Shown here: positions 1-8,759 of the stretch, in pieces
How the letters are laid out: each line of letters opens with the position of its first letter
Position numbering within the stretch: the first letter of the stretch is position 1
NCBI RefSeq assembly: GCF_012932215.1
Contig: NZ_CP048788.1
Span: 1,984,001-2,048,000, forward strand
From: Roseobacter ponti
GTDB taxonomy: Bacteria > Pseudomonadota > Alphaproteobacteria > Rhodobacterales > Rhodobacteraceae
Direction of reading: 5' to 3'
DNA: 64,000 nucleotides
Notes under the pieces: generated by a model
What the model was told of the DNA's origin: nothing
Seen by the model: only the letters and a program-made list of their open reading frames with translations
The model's database searches: none
Position numbers and translations under genes: made by a program

Positions 1-1
1 T

Positions 2-142
2 GGATTTGGCGGCGGCGGCGGCGGAGATCAGGGCTATGATGACCGCGGCGGCGACAGCTATGGCAGCGGCGGTGGTAGCGGTGGCGGCGGCACCTCCGGT
101 CCGGCACCTTCGCGTGATCTGGACGATGAAATCCCGTTCTGA
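2..142 (+). CDS. ssb: single-stranded DNA-binding protein, C-terminal part
   Basis: Only the last 46 codons lie in the window; the gene runs in from the left edge. They encode a Gly-rich, flexible linker (many GGC/GGT codons, interspersed with Asp, Ser and Tyr) that ends in the acidic tip DLDDEIPF. That tip is the conserved SSB tail that recruits DNA replication and repair partners, while the missing N-terminal OB fold would bind single-stranded DNA. The GGC-rich run at the left edge is therefore coding linker and not a separate repeat element. The TGA stop overlaps the ATG of the next gene (ATGA type overlap), so the two are probably translationally coupled. Confidence 0.93.
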   Translation, partial: GFGGGGGGDQGYDDRGGDSYGSGGGSGGGGTSGPAPSRDLDDEIPF

Positions 143-576
143 TGATCCGGCCTGCCATACGCCTGCTGACCCGGGCGGATACTGCGGCAGCACTTGAGCT
201 TTACACTGACCTCACCCTCGGGCCACCGGCCTGTGACCGAACGGCCTTTCACAGGGTGCTGGAACATCCCGGCACCACTGTGACCGGTGCCTTTGAGGGT
301 GATTTTCTTGTCTCGATGGTGACACTGCACCTGCTGCCCAATGTCACCTGGGACGCACGTCCCTATGCGCTCATCGAGAATGTGGTGACGCGAAAGGACC
401 GGCGCGGCGAGGGCTTCGGGCGGCTGACAATCGGGGCTGCGCTGGAGCGCGCCTGGGCTGCGGATGCATATAAGGTCATGCTGCTGACCGGCCAGCGCCG
501 CGGCGCAAAAGGGTTTTACGAGGCCGTCGGATTTTCCTCAGAGGACAAGCACGCGATGGTCATCCGCCGGCCCTGA
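142..576 (+). CDS. GNAT-family N-acetyltransferase
   Basis: A 144-residue single-domain protein with the GNAT acetyl-CoA binding segment at about residues 85-105 (ENVVTRKDRRGEGFGRLTIG). It fits the V-x-x-x-x-R-G-x-G-x-G/A pattern that contacts the acetyl-CoA pyrophosphate. The C-terminal part has the usual GAKGFYEAVGF element (about residues 122-132) of the last GNAT helix and strand. The family transfers acetyl groups from acetyl-CoA to amines, but the substrate cannot be read from sequence. Its start overlaps the ssb stop by one base, and it ends 5 bp from the convergent aroB stop. Family assignment is secure; function is open. Confidence 0.85.
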   Translation: MIRPAIRLLTRADTAAALELYTDLTLGPPACDRTAFHRVLEHPGTTVTGAFEGDFLVSMVTLHLLPNVTWDARPYALIENVVTRKDRRGEGFGRLTIGAALERAWAADAYKVMLLTGQRRGAKGFYEAVGFSSEDKHAMVIRRP

Positions 577-581
577 CCGCC

Positions 582-1688
582 TTATCGCAACGCGTCTTCG
601 AGTACGCGCAGCACCTCTCCCGGTGGCACGTCTGCTGTAACAAAGGCCTCGCCGATGCCCCGTGCGAGGATAAACCGCAGCTTTCCCTGCACCACTTTTT
701 TATCCTGCCCCATGAGCTCGAGCAGTGTGGCCGCATCCGGCAGATCGCCGTCGATATCCGACAGTTCGGTTTTCATGTTCATGGCACGCAGATGCGCACG
801 TACCCGGCCGGGTGTCTCCTGCGCGCACAGACCGAGGCGCGCGGAAAGCTCAAAGGCCAGCGCGCAGCCGATGGCAACGCCCTCACCGTGCAGCAGGCGG
901 TCAGAATACCCTGTTGCGGCCTCCAGCGCATGCCCGAAGGTGTGGCCAAGGTTCAGCAGCGCGCGGTCGCCCTGTTCGGTCTCGTCGCGGATCACGATGT
1001 CGGCCTTCATCTGCACCGACCGGCGCACGGCTTCGACGCGGGTCGGCATGTCACCCGCCGCGAGCGCGGGACCGTTCGTCTCCAGCCATTCAAAAAATCC
1101 GGCGTCACCCAGAAGCCCGTATTTTACCACCTCACCGTAGCCTGCGATGAAATCGCGTGGCGTGAGGGTGCCCAGAACGTCGGTATCCGCCAGCACCAGT
1201 GACGGCTGGTGAAAAGCGCCGATCAGGTTTTTGCCCTGGGGCGCGTTAATGCCTGTTTTACCGCCGACAGAACTGTCCACCTGGGCAAGCAGTGACGTGG
1301 GGATCTGCACAAAACGGACACCGCGGCGCAGGATAGCAGCGGCAAAGCCCGCGAGATCCCCGATAACCCCCCCGCCAAAGGCCACAACGATATCGCCGCG
1401 TTCAGTTTTCTGATCCAGAAGCCACTCGACGCACTGCTCAAGCGGTCCCCATGACTTTGTCGCCTCACCGGGCGGCAGTACGAGGGCTTCCATTTCAATG
1501 CCTTCAGCACCCAGACCGTGGCTCAGCGCATCGAGGTGCAGGCCGGACACGGTTTCGTCGCTGATCACGACGACCCGCGGGCGTTTGAGCAAGGGTGCTA
1601 TATGTGCGCCGGACTGTGCAATCAGGCCCGGGCCGATGCGCACTTCATAGGCGCGGCCCGGCAGGTCCACTCTGACGATCTCAGTCAT
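582..1688 (-). CDS. aroB: 3-dehydroquinate synthase
   Basis: Converts DAHP to 3-dehydroquinate, the second step of the shikimate pathway, in the cytosol using NAD and a divalent metal. The 368-residue product has the NAD-binding GGGVIGD motif at residues 105-111, then the QIPTSLLAQVDSSVGGKTG segment of the active site. The metal ligands are recognisable in GEVVKYG (Glu), NLGHTFGHALE (His) and LLHGEGVAIG (His). I chose the ATG at 1688 because it gives the typical N terminus (MTEIVRVDL) and overlaps the upstream aroK stop by 8 bp; an in-frame start 6 codons earlier is less likely. It is co-transcribed with aroK. Confidence 0.97.
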   Translation of the reverse strand: MTEIVRVDLPGRAYEVRIGPGLIAQSGAHIAPLLKRPRVVVISDETVSGLHLDALSHGLGAEGIEMEALVLPPGEATKSWGPLEQCVEWLLDQKTERGDIVVAFGGGVIGDLAGFAAAILRRGVRFVQIPTSLLAQVDSSVGGKTGINAPQGKNLIGAFHQPSLVLADTDVLGTLTPRDFIAGYGEVVKYGLLGDAGFFEWLETNGPALAAGDMPTRVEAVRRSVQMKADIVIRDETEQGDRALLNLGHTFGHALEAATGYSDRLLHGEGVAIGCALAFELSARLGLCAQETPGRVRAHLRAMNMKTELSDIDGDLPDAATLLELMGQDKKVVQGKLRFILARGIGEAFVTADVPPGEVLRVLEDALR

Positions 1689-2274
1689 CGGTGCGCTCCA
1701 GAACATCGGGCCTTGTCAGCAGCGCGCGCGCCACCCGTGCGGCCATCGCTTCGATCGAGACCGGCGGCGCGCAGGGCACGCGAAGATCGGCCTTACTGTA
1801 TTCCGGCACCCGTTCCGCACAGAGCTTTTCCAGTGTGGTGCGCGGATCGGGCGTGCGCAGCAGTGGCCGGGTGTCGCGGTGTTTCACTCGGCTCCAGAGC
1901 AGGTCAATATCCGCATCAAGCCAGATCGCCACACCGTGCTGGCTGATCCGGGCCTGGTTTGCAGCCGACAGAAAAGCCCCGCCACCTGTCGACAGGACGC
2001 AGGGTCTGCCCTGCAGCAGGCGGGTGATCACTTCGGTCTCGCGCGCACGGAAAAACGGCTCGCCGTCGCGGGCGAATATTTCGGGCACAGTCATATTTGC
2101 CGCAAGCTCGATCTCGGCGTCAGAATCAAGAAACTCAACATCCAGGAGCTGCGCCAGTCCCCGTCCGACAGCCGTCTTTCCGGCGCCCATCATGCCGACC
2201 ATCACAATGGTCTTTTTCAGATGAAACGCCCCTGTGGCGCTCTGATCGGCCAGGGATTGCTCAATTTCACTCAT
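1681..2274 (-). CDS. aroK: shikimate kinase
   Basis: Phosphorylates shikimate at the 3-hydroxyl with ATP, later in the same pathway as aroB. The 197-residue protein carries the Walker A loop GMMGAGKT at residues 27-34, the shikimate-binding Asp in LDSDAEIE, the FFRARE Arg/Glu element, the GGGAF substrate loop and the RPLL lid segment. An N-terminal extension of about 18 residues precedes the core. It is the first gene of a two-gene aroK-aroB operon and is divergent from the small membrane protein gene at 2357, with about 80 bp between them for both promoters. Confidence 0.97.
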   Translation of the reverse strand: MSEIEQSLADQSATGAFHLKKTIVMVGMMGAGKTAVGRGLAQLLDVEFLDSDAEIELAANMTVPEIFARDGEPFFRARETEVITRLLQGRPCVLSTGGGAFLSAANQARISQHGVAIWLDADIDLLWSRVKHRDTRPLLRTPDPRTTLEKLCAERVPEYSKADLRVPCAPPVSIEAMAARVARALLTRPDVLERTDD

Positions 2275-2356
2275 ATTCTTTTGAATGACGTGATATTCAT
2301 GAAAAGGCCATATATAAGTTCATCAAAACAACAGGCACTGCAGGCAGGACGGGCAA

Positions 2357-2506
2357 ATGGGACGCATTTTTAAACTTATCGTATTTCTCCTGATAATCGG
2401 ATTTATCGGGCTGACCGGCTATGCCTATGTCGGCCCGTTCTTTGGCGTGGATTTTGCCGCCCCGCAGAATGAGGTACGCGTCCCTGTCACCCTGGAAACC
2501 AATTAA
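2357..2506 (+). CDS. small single-pass membrane protein (49 aa)
   Basis: A 49-codon ORF, MGRIFKLIVFLLIIGFIG followed by a short polar tail ending VTLETN. Residues 5-24 form one hydrophobic helix with basic residues before it, so it is predicted to be an inner-membrane anchor with a short C-terminal tail outside. The ATG is preceded by a GGACGGG stretch that can serve as a ribosome binding site. Its 3' end overlaps the next gene in another frame, which suggests coupling. I do not know a function. Being placed between aroK and the xerD-proximal gene, it may simply be a conserved rhodobacterial small ORF. Confidence 0.65.
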   Translation: MGRIFKLIVFLLIIGFIGLTGYAYVGPFFGVDFAAPQNEVRVPVTLETN

Positions 2507-4028
2507 GCCTGCACTCGGCGTGCTGGCGGCTCTGCTCTGGAGCGGTCATGCGCTTGCGCAGCAGCAACCCCTGTCGGTGATCGACTGGGTGCACCGGCAT
2601 TCCGAGCCGGAACCTGTTGTCGTAACCCCCCTGCCGGATCCGGGCACGGCACCGGGAGCCCGCGTGCCGCCGGAAGTGGATGTGACCCCGCTGGAGCAGG
2701 AAACCTGGCGCACCGTCGGGCTGGTGCCGGCCAGCGTGACCAACCTGCCCCGTACGCTCTGGACCGGCAGTGACCCCGATGCGCTTGGCAGGCTGATCAC
2801 GCGGCTGCCCGATCTGCGGGTGCCGGCGGGCCAGGCGCTGCTTTACCGGCTGCTGCTCACAGAAAGCTTCGGGCCGGGCAATGATCTGATGGCGCGCGAC
2901 AGTTTCACGCTGGCACGCGCCGGGGCGCTGGTGCGTGCAGGTGCGCTCGATCCGGCGCGTGCGCTGATCGAACAGGCTGGCGCCACCCGGGATGCGGCGC
3001 ATTTTGCGGCCTGGCTTGATGTTGCTCTGCTGACCGGTGACGAGGATCTGGCCTGTGACAGTCTCAACAGCATGCCACGACTGGCGCCCACGGCAGGCCA
3101 CCGCATCTTCTGTGCGGTCCGTGGCGGGGACTGGCGCACCGCGGCACTGCTTTTTGATACCGGCCGCGCACTCGGGGCGGTGCCGCTTGCGCAGACCGGT
3201 CTGCTGGAACGGTTTCTCGATCCGGATCTCTTTGAGGGCGATCCGGCACTGGTGCCGCCGGCGGTGATCACCCCCCTGCTTTTTCGCCTGCACGAATCTG
3301 TGGGCGAGCCTCTTCCGACGCGGTTTCTGCCACGCGCTTATGCGGTCGCCGATCTGCGTGATCTGTCGGGCTGGAAATCGCAGCTCGAAGCTGCCGAGCG
3401 TCTGGCCCGTGCCGGCACGCTTGCGGACAATCAGCTGCTGGGTCTTTACACGGCCCGCGAGCCTGCGGCATCGGGCGGCATCTGGGACCGTGTGGCAGCG
3501 GTCCAGAAATTTGAAACCGCGCTGTCCGGCGGGGATGCTGCGGAGATTTCCGCAACACTGGTAAACGCCTGGGAGGCGGTCCGGCCGGCGGGCCTCGAAG
3601 TACCTTTCGCGGGGCTCTTTGCCGACAGGCTGACATCTGCGGAACTTACTGCGGAGGCCGCCCGGATCGCGCGCACACTCGGGCTCTTGTCTTTGGATTA
3701 CCGCGAAGCCGCGCGGCATCCGGGCACCGAGCCGCTTTATGCCGCAATCGCAGCAGGCCAGCCCGGCGATGCCTCGGGCTGGTCGCTGAGTGCAATGGCG
3801 ATTTCAGATGCTTTCGCGGGCAAAGGGGTGCGTACAGATCTGACGGCACTGGCGGCGCGCGAGCAGCTTGGAGAGGCGCTTCTGCGCTGTCTGGTGCTGC
3901 TTGAGCAGGGCGCTGCCGGTGATCCGGCGGCCCTGACCGGGGCGCTGGCCACCCTGCGCGCGCTGGGTCAGGAAGATACCGCGCGTCGTGCCGCCCTGCA
4001 GATCCTGCTGCTGGACCGGTACAGCTGA
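2469..4028 (+). CDS. exported helical protein of unknown function
   Basis: A 519-residue product starting MRYASLSPWKPIKPALG, with a signal peptide (hydrophobic stretch LGVLAALLWSGHALA followed by QQQ). It is therefore predicted to be periplasmic. The mature part is rich in Ala/Leu/Asp and looks like tandem helical hairpins (TPR/HEAT-like spacing), but no catalytic motif stands out. I chose the ATG at 2469 because it gives a clean signal peptide; an upstream in-frame ATG at 2421 would bury the signal and overlap the small gene more. Its stop overlaps the xerD start (ATGA type), so it is in one operon with xerD. Function unknown. Confidence 0.75.
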   Translation: MRYASLSPWKPIKPALGVLAALLWSGHALAQQQPLSVIDWVHRHSEPEPVVVTPLPDPGTAPGARVPPEVDVTPLEQETWRTVGLVPASVTNLPRTLWTGSDPDALGRLITRLPDLRVPAGQALLYRLLLTESFGPGNDLMARDSFTLARAGALVRAGALDPARALIEQAGATRDAAHFAAWLDVALLTGDEDLACDSLNSMPRLAPTAGHRIFCAVRGGDWRTAALLFDTGRALGAVPLAQTGLLERFLDPDLFEGDPALVPPAVITPLLFRLHESVGEPLPTRFLPRAYAVADLRDLSGWKSQLEAAERLARAGTLADNQLLGLYTAREPAASGGIWDRVAAVQKFETALSGGDAAEISATLVNAWEAVRPAGLEVPFAGLFADRLTSAELTAEAARIARTLGLLSLDYREAARHPGTEPLYAAIAAGQPGDASGWSLSAMAISDAFAGKGVRTDLTALAAREQLGEALLRCLVLLEQGAAGDPAALTGALATLRALGQEDTARRAALQILLLDRYS

Positions 4029-4996
4029 TGGCCGGTGACAGTTGGATCTCTGTCTTTCTCGAAGCACAGGCCGCTGAGCTCGGAGCCGCGCGCAACACGC
4101 TGCTGGCCTATGGCCGCGATCTGCAGGATTTCGCGGCCTGGCTCACAGCAAAAGATCTCGCGTTTGAGGCGGCGACAAAGGCCGATGTGGAAAATTATCT
4201 GATCAGCTGCGACGCCGCGGGACTGTCGCGCGCGACCCGTGCGCGGCGCCTGTCGGCGATCAGGCAACTCTACCGGTTTGCCTTTGAGGAAGGCTGGCGC
4301 AGCGATAACCCCGCCATTCAGATCACCGGGCCGGGACGCGACAAACGTCTGCCGAAAACACTGTCCGAAGATGAGGTGGACAGGCTGCTTGAAGCGGCAC
4401 GCACGGCCGGCCGGTCGCCGTCGGACAAGGCGCGCAATACCTGTCTGATGGAACTGCTTTACGCCACCGGCATGCGGGTGACGGAGCTTGTCTCTTTGCC
4501 CGTCAGTGCCACGCGGGGCGATCCGCGGATGCTGCTTATTATGGGCAAGGGCGGGAAAGAACGCATGGTGCCGCTTTCGGCGCCGGCACGCGATGCCCTG
4601 GCGCAGTGGCTCAGGCTGCGTGATGCCGGGGAGGACAAGCGCCGGGCATCAGGTGCTCCCGCGTCAAAATTCCTTTTTGCCTCGCGCGGCGTCTCCGGGC
4701 ATCTGACACGGCACCGGTTTTATACGCTGATCAAAGAATTTGCCGTGGCCGGAGGGGTCAGCCCGCAGAAAGTGACGCCACACACGCTGCGCCATGCCTT
4801 TGCGACGCATCTGCTGGCCCATGGCGCCGATCTGCGGTCTATCCAGACCCTGCTGGGGCATGCTGATGTGGCGACCACCGAGATTTATACCCATGTTCTC
4901 GAAGCGCGGTTGTCTGATCTGGTGCTGAAACACCACCCGCTTGCGGAATATCCTGCTGTCAGAGGCAAGGGTAAGGCATCGCAGAAGGGCGAGTAA
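4028..4996 (+). CDS. xerD: site-specific tyrosine recombinase XerD
   Basis: Acts with XerC at the dif site to resolve chromosome dimers. The 322-residue protein has an N-terminal SAM-like core-binding domain (about 5-90) and a C-terminal catalytic domain. The full tyrosine-recombinase set is visible: Arg150 in ATGMRVTEL, Lys174 in IMGKGGKE, His252 and Arg255 in PHTLRHAF, His278 in LLGHAD and the nucleophile Tyr287 in EIYTHV. It is not next to an integrase-type attachment site and has no phage neighbours, which favours the housekeeping Xer role over an element integrase. XerD rather than XerC is inferred from overall resemblance. Confidence 0.92.
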   Translation: MAGDSWISVFLEAQAAELGAARNTLLAYGRDLQDFAAWLTAKDLAFEAATKADVENYLISCDAAGLSRATRARRLSAIRQLYRFAFEEGWRSDNPAIQITGPGRDKRLPKTLSEDEVDRLLEAARTAGRSPSDKARNTCLMELLYATGMRVTELVSLPVSATRGDPRMLLIMGKGGKERMVPLSAPARDALAQWLRLRDAGEDKRRASGAPASKFLFASRGVSGHLTRHRFYTLIKEFAVAGGVSPQKVTPHTLRHAFATHLLAHGADLRSIQTLLGHADVATTEIYTHVLEARLSDLVLKHHPLAEYPAVRGKGKASQKGE

Positions 4997-5414
4997 AGCC
5001 GCCTCGCAGCCCTGCGCCGGTATTCAGATGGCTTAGCGGAGTATCGCAGATGGCGCGTTTCGGCGCTGTGCCTCACGGGATAGCGAATGTGCCGGCACCG
5101 TGACCCGCGCCTCCCCGTCAATGATTTTCCATCCGTCCTGGTCCGGTTAGCGATCCCGAAAGCAACCCGTGAAGAGCGCACCCTGAATGATCACAGGGGA
5201 GAAACCCGGCGTATGCAGCCGGCACGATCCGCAAGGCACGAACCGGCATCGACGTTTTGCACTCCGGCCCCACAACAGTCCCCGGGCAAAGGTAACGCGT
5301 ATTTCAGGGTGTGTTTTCCGGCGACTGTCCGGGTATGGCGTGTGTCAGCCCCCTTGAATGACGCCCCGCACGCCCCCATAACCAAGGGATCGACTTTCAA
5401 AGGTAATTTCCCAG
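4997..5414. other. intergenic region between xerD and the CorC-like gene
   Basis: About 418 bp without a convincing gene. Short open frames cross it, but they have no recognisable domain and no good start context. I see no tRNA and no strong terminator with a T tract. The last 60 bp should hold the promoter and ribosome binding site (AAAGGTAA about 8 bp before the ATG) of the gene at 5415. Confidence 0.5.
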
Positions 5415-6722
5415 ATGGACCCCGCCTCCGCAACGCTTGATGCAGCTTTCTGGATCACAAGTTGCGTTATTCTCTTTCTGCTGGTTCTGTCCGGCTTTTT
5501 CTCAGGTTCCGAAACCGCGCTCACAGCGGCCTCTCGCGGTAAACTGCGCAGCCAGGCCGACAAAGGCTCGCGCGGTGCCGAACGCGCGCTGAAGATCACT
5601 GAAGACAACGAACGGCTTATAGGCTCGGTGCTGCTGGGCAATAACCTCGTGAATATCCTCGCGGCGTCGCTGGCCACGTCGATCTTTACGCGTGCTTTCG
5701 GCGAAAGTGGTGTGGCGCTTGCCACGCTGGTCATGACGCTTCTGGTGCTGATCTTTGCCGAAGTTCTGCCCAAGACCTATGCGATTACCAATTCCGAACG
5801 CGCCGCAGCCCTGGTCTCGGCACCGATTTCGATCATCGTCAAAGTGTTCTCGCCCGTTGTCGCGGCTGTGCGCTATTTCGTGCGCGGTGTGCTGCGTGTT
5901 TTCGGAGTTCGTATTGATCCGGACAGCAACATTCTTGACGTACACGCTGAGATCGAAGGCGCGTTGCATCTCGGTCACTCGGAAGGTGTGGTCGAGAAAG
6001 AGCATCGTGACCGGATCCTTGGCGCGCTCGATCTCAATGAGCGCGCGGTCGAAGAGATCATGCTGCATCGCTCCGGCATTGAGATGATCGATGCCAATGC
6101 AGAGCCCGAAACGATCCTTGAGCAGTGTCTGCAGTCGAATTACACCCGCCTGCCGGTCTTCAAAGAGGATCCGGAAAACATTGTCGGCGTGATCCATGCC
6201 AAGGATCTGCTGCGCGCGATGTACAAGATTATTGGTGGCCCTGAGGGGGACGCATCGAAACTGCGCGATTTCGACATCGCCGATGTGGCGATGAAGCCCT
6301 ATTTCGTGCCCGAAACCTCGACCCTTGATGAACAGATGCGCCAGTTTCTGCGCCGCCGCACGCATTTTGCGCTTGTGGTAGATGAGTACGGGTCGCTGCA
6401 GGGTCTGATCACCCTGGAAGACATTCTCGAAGAGATTGTGGGCGAAATCACCGACGAATTCGACCCTGATGGCGAATACCCGGTGCAGCAGACCGGCGAC
6501 GGGATGTATGTGGTCGACGGGGCAATGACGATCCGCGATCTTAACCGCGCGACCGACTGGAACCTGCCCGATGAAGAGGCCAACACAATCGCCGGCCTGG
6601 TCATTCATGAAGCGCAGATGATCCCGACAACAGGTCAGGTGTTCTCGTTTCACGGCTTCCGCTTTGAAGTCTGCGCGCGGGACGGCAACAGGATTACCGA
6701 ACTAAAAATCAGGCCGCTCTGA
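5415..6722 (+). CDS. HlyC/CorC (CNNM-CBS) family membrane protein
   Basis: A 435-residue protein. Residues about 8-190 form the DUF21/CNNM membrane domain with the family hallmark SGFFSGSETALTAASRGKL near the N terminus and three to four hydrophobic segments. Residues about 210-340 hold a pair of CBS domains (IVGVIHAKDLLRAM; LVVDEYGSLQGLITLEDILEEIVGEI). The last 85 residues are the CorC/HlyC C-terminal domain. Relatives are implicated in Mg or Co transport and, despite the old haemolysin name, are not toxins. The exact substrate is not readable here. It stands alone, convergent with the DUF3299 gene after a 24 bp gap. Confidence 0.88.
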   Translation: MDPASATLDAAFWITSCVILFLLVLSGFFSGSETALTAASRGKLRSQADKGSRGAERALKITEDNERLIGSVLLGNNLVNILAASLATSIFTRAFGESGVALATLVMTLLVLIFAEVLPKTYAITNSERAAALVSAPISIIVKVFSPVVAAVRYFVRGVLRVFGVRIDPDSNILDVHAEIEGALHLGHSEGVVEKEHRDRILGALDLNERAVEEIMLHRSGIEMIDANAEPETILEQCLQSNYTRLPVFKEDPENIVGVIHAKDLLRAMYKIIGGPEGDASKLRDFDIADVAMKPYFVPETSTLDEQMRQFLRRRTHFALVVDEYGSLQGLITLEDILEEIVGEITDEFDPDGEYPVQQTGDGMYVVDGAMTIRDLNRATDWNLPDEEANTIAGLVIHEAQMIPTTGQVFSFHGFRFEVCARDGNRITELKIRPL

Positions 6723-6746
6723 AACGGGGTGTCGGCGGACCGGCCT

Positions 6747-7406
6747 CTACCGCGTGTAAGGCTCAACCGAGAGCGCCTGCATGGCGTAGCTCGTCTCAAT
6801 CTCTGCCTGTCCGTCCACAAAGCTGAGGGTTTGCGTGCGGCTTTGCGCGCGCATCTCGCCGCGGATCCAGACCGGTTTATAAAGCCCGTCGACCGTAAAG
6901 CCGTCCTCAAAACTGACGAAAACCATCTGGTTGGCAGGTGGCGTGGGCGTGTGAATGCAGGCGCCGACATAAGGCACCAGCAAAAACTGCACAGCCTTCT
7001 CGCCGGTCATTTCCAGTGGGAGGATGTATCCCGGCATGCGCACGGGCGTTCCGTTAAGGTCGGGGTTGACCGACGTGGCGGCCAGCCTGCGCTCAGTCAT
7101 CACGATATCACGCTGCCGGAACAGGTCGTCGGGATCGAGGCCTTCGGCAATCAGCTGATTGCGCAGGTTGTCGGCTTCTTCTCTGATCTGGCTGTCGTTT
7201 CCGTTCTCAAGCTGACCTTCCATGCGGAAAAGCCGCGCCAGATTGCCGATCTGTTCATAACCCATTTCCGCAAACGGATCGTGAAAGGGCCGGACTTCGG
7301 GCAGCAGATCGTCCCAGTTGATGGTACGTTCCTCGCTGGCCATCGCGGACTGTGCAAGAGCGACGGTCAGAACCAGTGCCAGCATCTGTGTGAAAAATCG
7401 GATCAT
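6747..7406 (-). CDS. DUF3299 exported protein
   Basis: A 219-residue protein with a cleavable signal peptide (hydrophobic residues 6-22, AMA before SEER), so periplasmic. The core motif VPYVGACIHTPTPPANQ and the preceding GYILPLE match the DUF3299 family as I know it. It is the last gene of an ATPase-permease-DUF3299 operon, 15 bp after the permease. DUF3299 genes commonly sit beside FtsX-type ABC transporters, and in Vibrio such a set belongs to the zinc-linked Zrg system, as I recall. The conserved Cys and His in GACIHTP make a metal or redox role plausible but unproven. Confidence 0.75.
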   Translation of the reverse strand: MIRFFTQMLALVLTVALAQSAMASEERTINWDDLLPEVRPFHDPFAEMGYEQIGNLARLFRMEGQLENGNDSQIREEADNLRNQLIAEGLDPDDLFRQRDIVMTERRLAATSVNPDLNGTPVRMPGYILPLEMTGEKAVQFLLVPYVGACIHTPTPPANQMVFVSFEDGFTVDGLYKPVWIRGEMRAQSRTQTLSFVDGQAEIETSYAMQALSVEPYTR

Positions 7407-7421
7407 TCCATAGTCTCCCGG

Positions 7422-8759
7422 TCAGAGCCGCATCGACAGGCCGTCCGCCAGGGTCATCCGGTAGACCCGTATGGCCGGAACAACAGCGGCAAGCAGACCA
7501 GAGCAGAAAACCGCAAGGATTAGAAGTGCCTCACGAAAAGTTGGCCATGTCAGCCCGATCCGCAACCCGAAGCTTTCGGCCAGTACCGGATCAGCGAAGC
7601 CGGTGATCACCAGCAGGGCCATATAGCCGAGAACAATGCCCGCGATCATCAGAAAGGCTGCCTCAATCAGGATAAGCGTGAGAATATCCACCGGTGTGGC
7701 CCCTGCTGATCGCAGGATGGCAAACTCACGACGGCGCACTTCGAGAGCTGCGGAGAGCATAACCACCATGCCGGTCACACCGGCGACCGCCACCGCTGCC
7801 GCCATCAGGCGCAACGCGGTTTCCGCAGTTCCCGTCAGTGACCACAGCTGCAGCAGCGCAACATAGGGCATGACCGCGCTCAGGGCGTCGCCGCGGTATC
7901 CGGCGACAATTCGCTGCACGGACAGGACGGCAATTTTGTCTGTCAGACCGACGTAGATCGCATTGATTGTGCCGGGCAGATGGCCGCGGTCCGCATCTCC
8001 TGCTGTGTCGTCATCGCCCCCGATGTGCTCCCCGGCATGACCATCCGGTGCGGCATCGGGATCAGGGTTTTGCTGTGTCACAGGCGCCTGAGGCGGAGTT
8101 GCAAAAGGATCGGCCGGTTGCCGGGCTGTGTTCTGGTGCAGGGTGTCAAAACCTTTGAGCGAGACGAAAACCATTCTGTCGGTCGCGGTGCCCGTGCGTT
8201 CAAGAACACCTGAGATCGTAAACGGCGCCTCATCGTGGATCTCAAAAGCCACCTGCCCGGATCCGTGTGCATTGACGATCACGCTGCCCGGTACATAGCC
8301 GAAGGCATCGGCCACCCCTGCTCCCACCACGGCGCCGTCTTCTGAGCGGAAAACCCCGCCGCTGCGAAACGCGAGCGGCTGTCCGCCGCTGTGGCGGAAG
8401 CGGTCGAAATATGCCGCCGAGGTGCCGATCACCGGATAGCCGCGGTGATTGTCACCCATCAGCAGCGGAACCGTCCAGCTGACCTGTGGCAGATCCGAGA
8501 TCATCTGATAGCTTTCAGGGCTGATGCCGGTCCCGGTCGAGCCGACACCAAAGACCGTAGCCATCAGGATCTGCACATCGTTTCCGCGCGCGGCGACGAT
8601 CAGATCAATGCCAGAGGCCGAGTTGGCAAACCCGGCGCGGGCTTCTGTGCGCAGGCGTTCAACGCCGAGGATCAGCGCCACACTCAGAGCGATGCCTAAT
8701 ACGGTAAGCAGAGCAACAAAGCCCCGGTTGATCAGGCTTTTCAGGCTTAGTTTCAGCAT
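7422..8759 (-). CDS. FtsX/MacB-type ABC transporter permease with His/Asp-rich loop
   Basis: A 445-residue inner-membrane protein. One helix (about 12-32) is followed by a large periplasmic MacB-like domain (about 40-300), and then three C-terminal helices with the FtsX pattern (AAAVAVAGVTGMVVMLSAAL; EVRRREFAILRSAGA). The REFAILRSxGA element is the FtsX coupling helix. Residues 230-260 are an unusual low-complexity insert rich in Asp, Gly and His (H241, H245, H260) which looks suited to metal binding. The start overlaps the ATPase stop by 7 bp. Substrate unknown; lipoprotein sorting (LolCE-like) is the alternative, but the insert and DUF3299 partner argue for something else. Confidence 0.85.
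   Translation of the reverse strand: MLKLSLKSLINRGFVALLTVLGIALSVALILGVERLRTEARAGFANSASGIDLIVAARGNDVQILMATVFGVGSTGTGISPESYQMISDLPQVSWTVPLLMGDNHRGYPVIGTSAAYFDRFRHSGGQPLAFRSGGVFRSEDGAVVGAGVADAFGYVPGSVIVNAHGSGQVAFEIHDEAPFTISGVLERTGTATDRMVFVSLKGFDTLHQNTARQPADPFATPPQAPVTQQNPDPDAAPDGHAGEHIGGDDDTAGDADRGHLPGTINAIYVGLTDKIAVLSVQRIVAGYRGDALSAVMPYVALLQLWSLTGTAETALRLMAAAVAVAGVTGMVVMLSAALEVRRREFAILRSAGATPVDILTLILIEAAFLMIAGIVLGYMALLVITGFADPVLAESFGLRIGLTWPTFREALLILAVFCSGLLAAVVPAIRVYRMTLADGLSMRL

Noticed and set aside
1-140. GGC-rich run at the left edge as a simple repeat or regulatory element
   Set aside because: It is in frame with and encodes the Gly-rich linker of SSB, ending in the DDEIPF tail.
4028-4996. 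Phage or integron integrase
   Set aside because: The protein resembles XerD throughout and there is no att site, cargo array or phage gene nearby.
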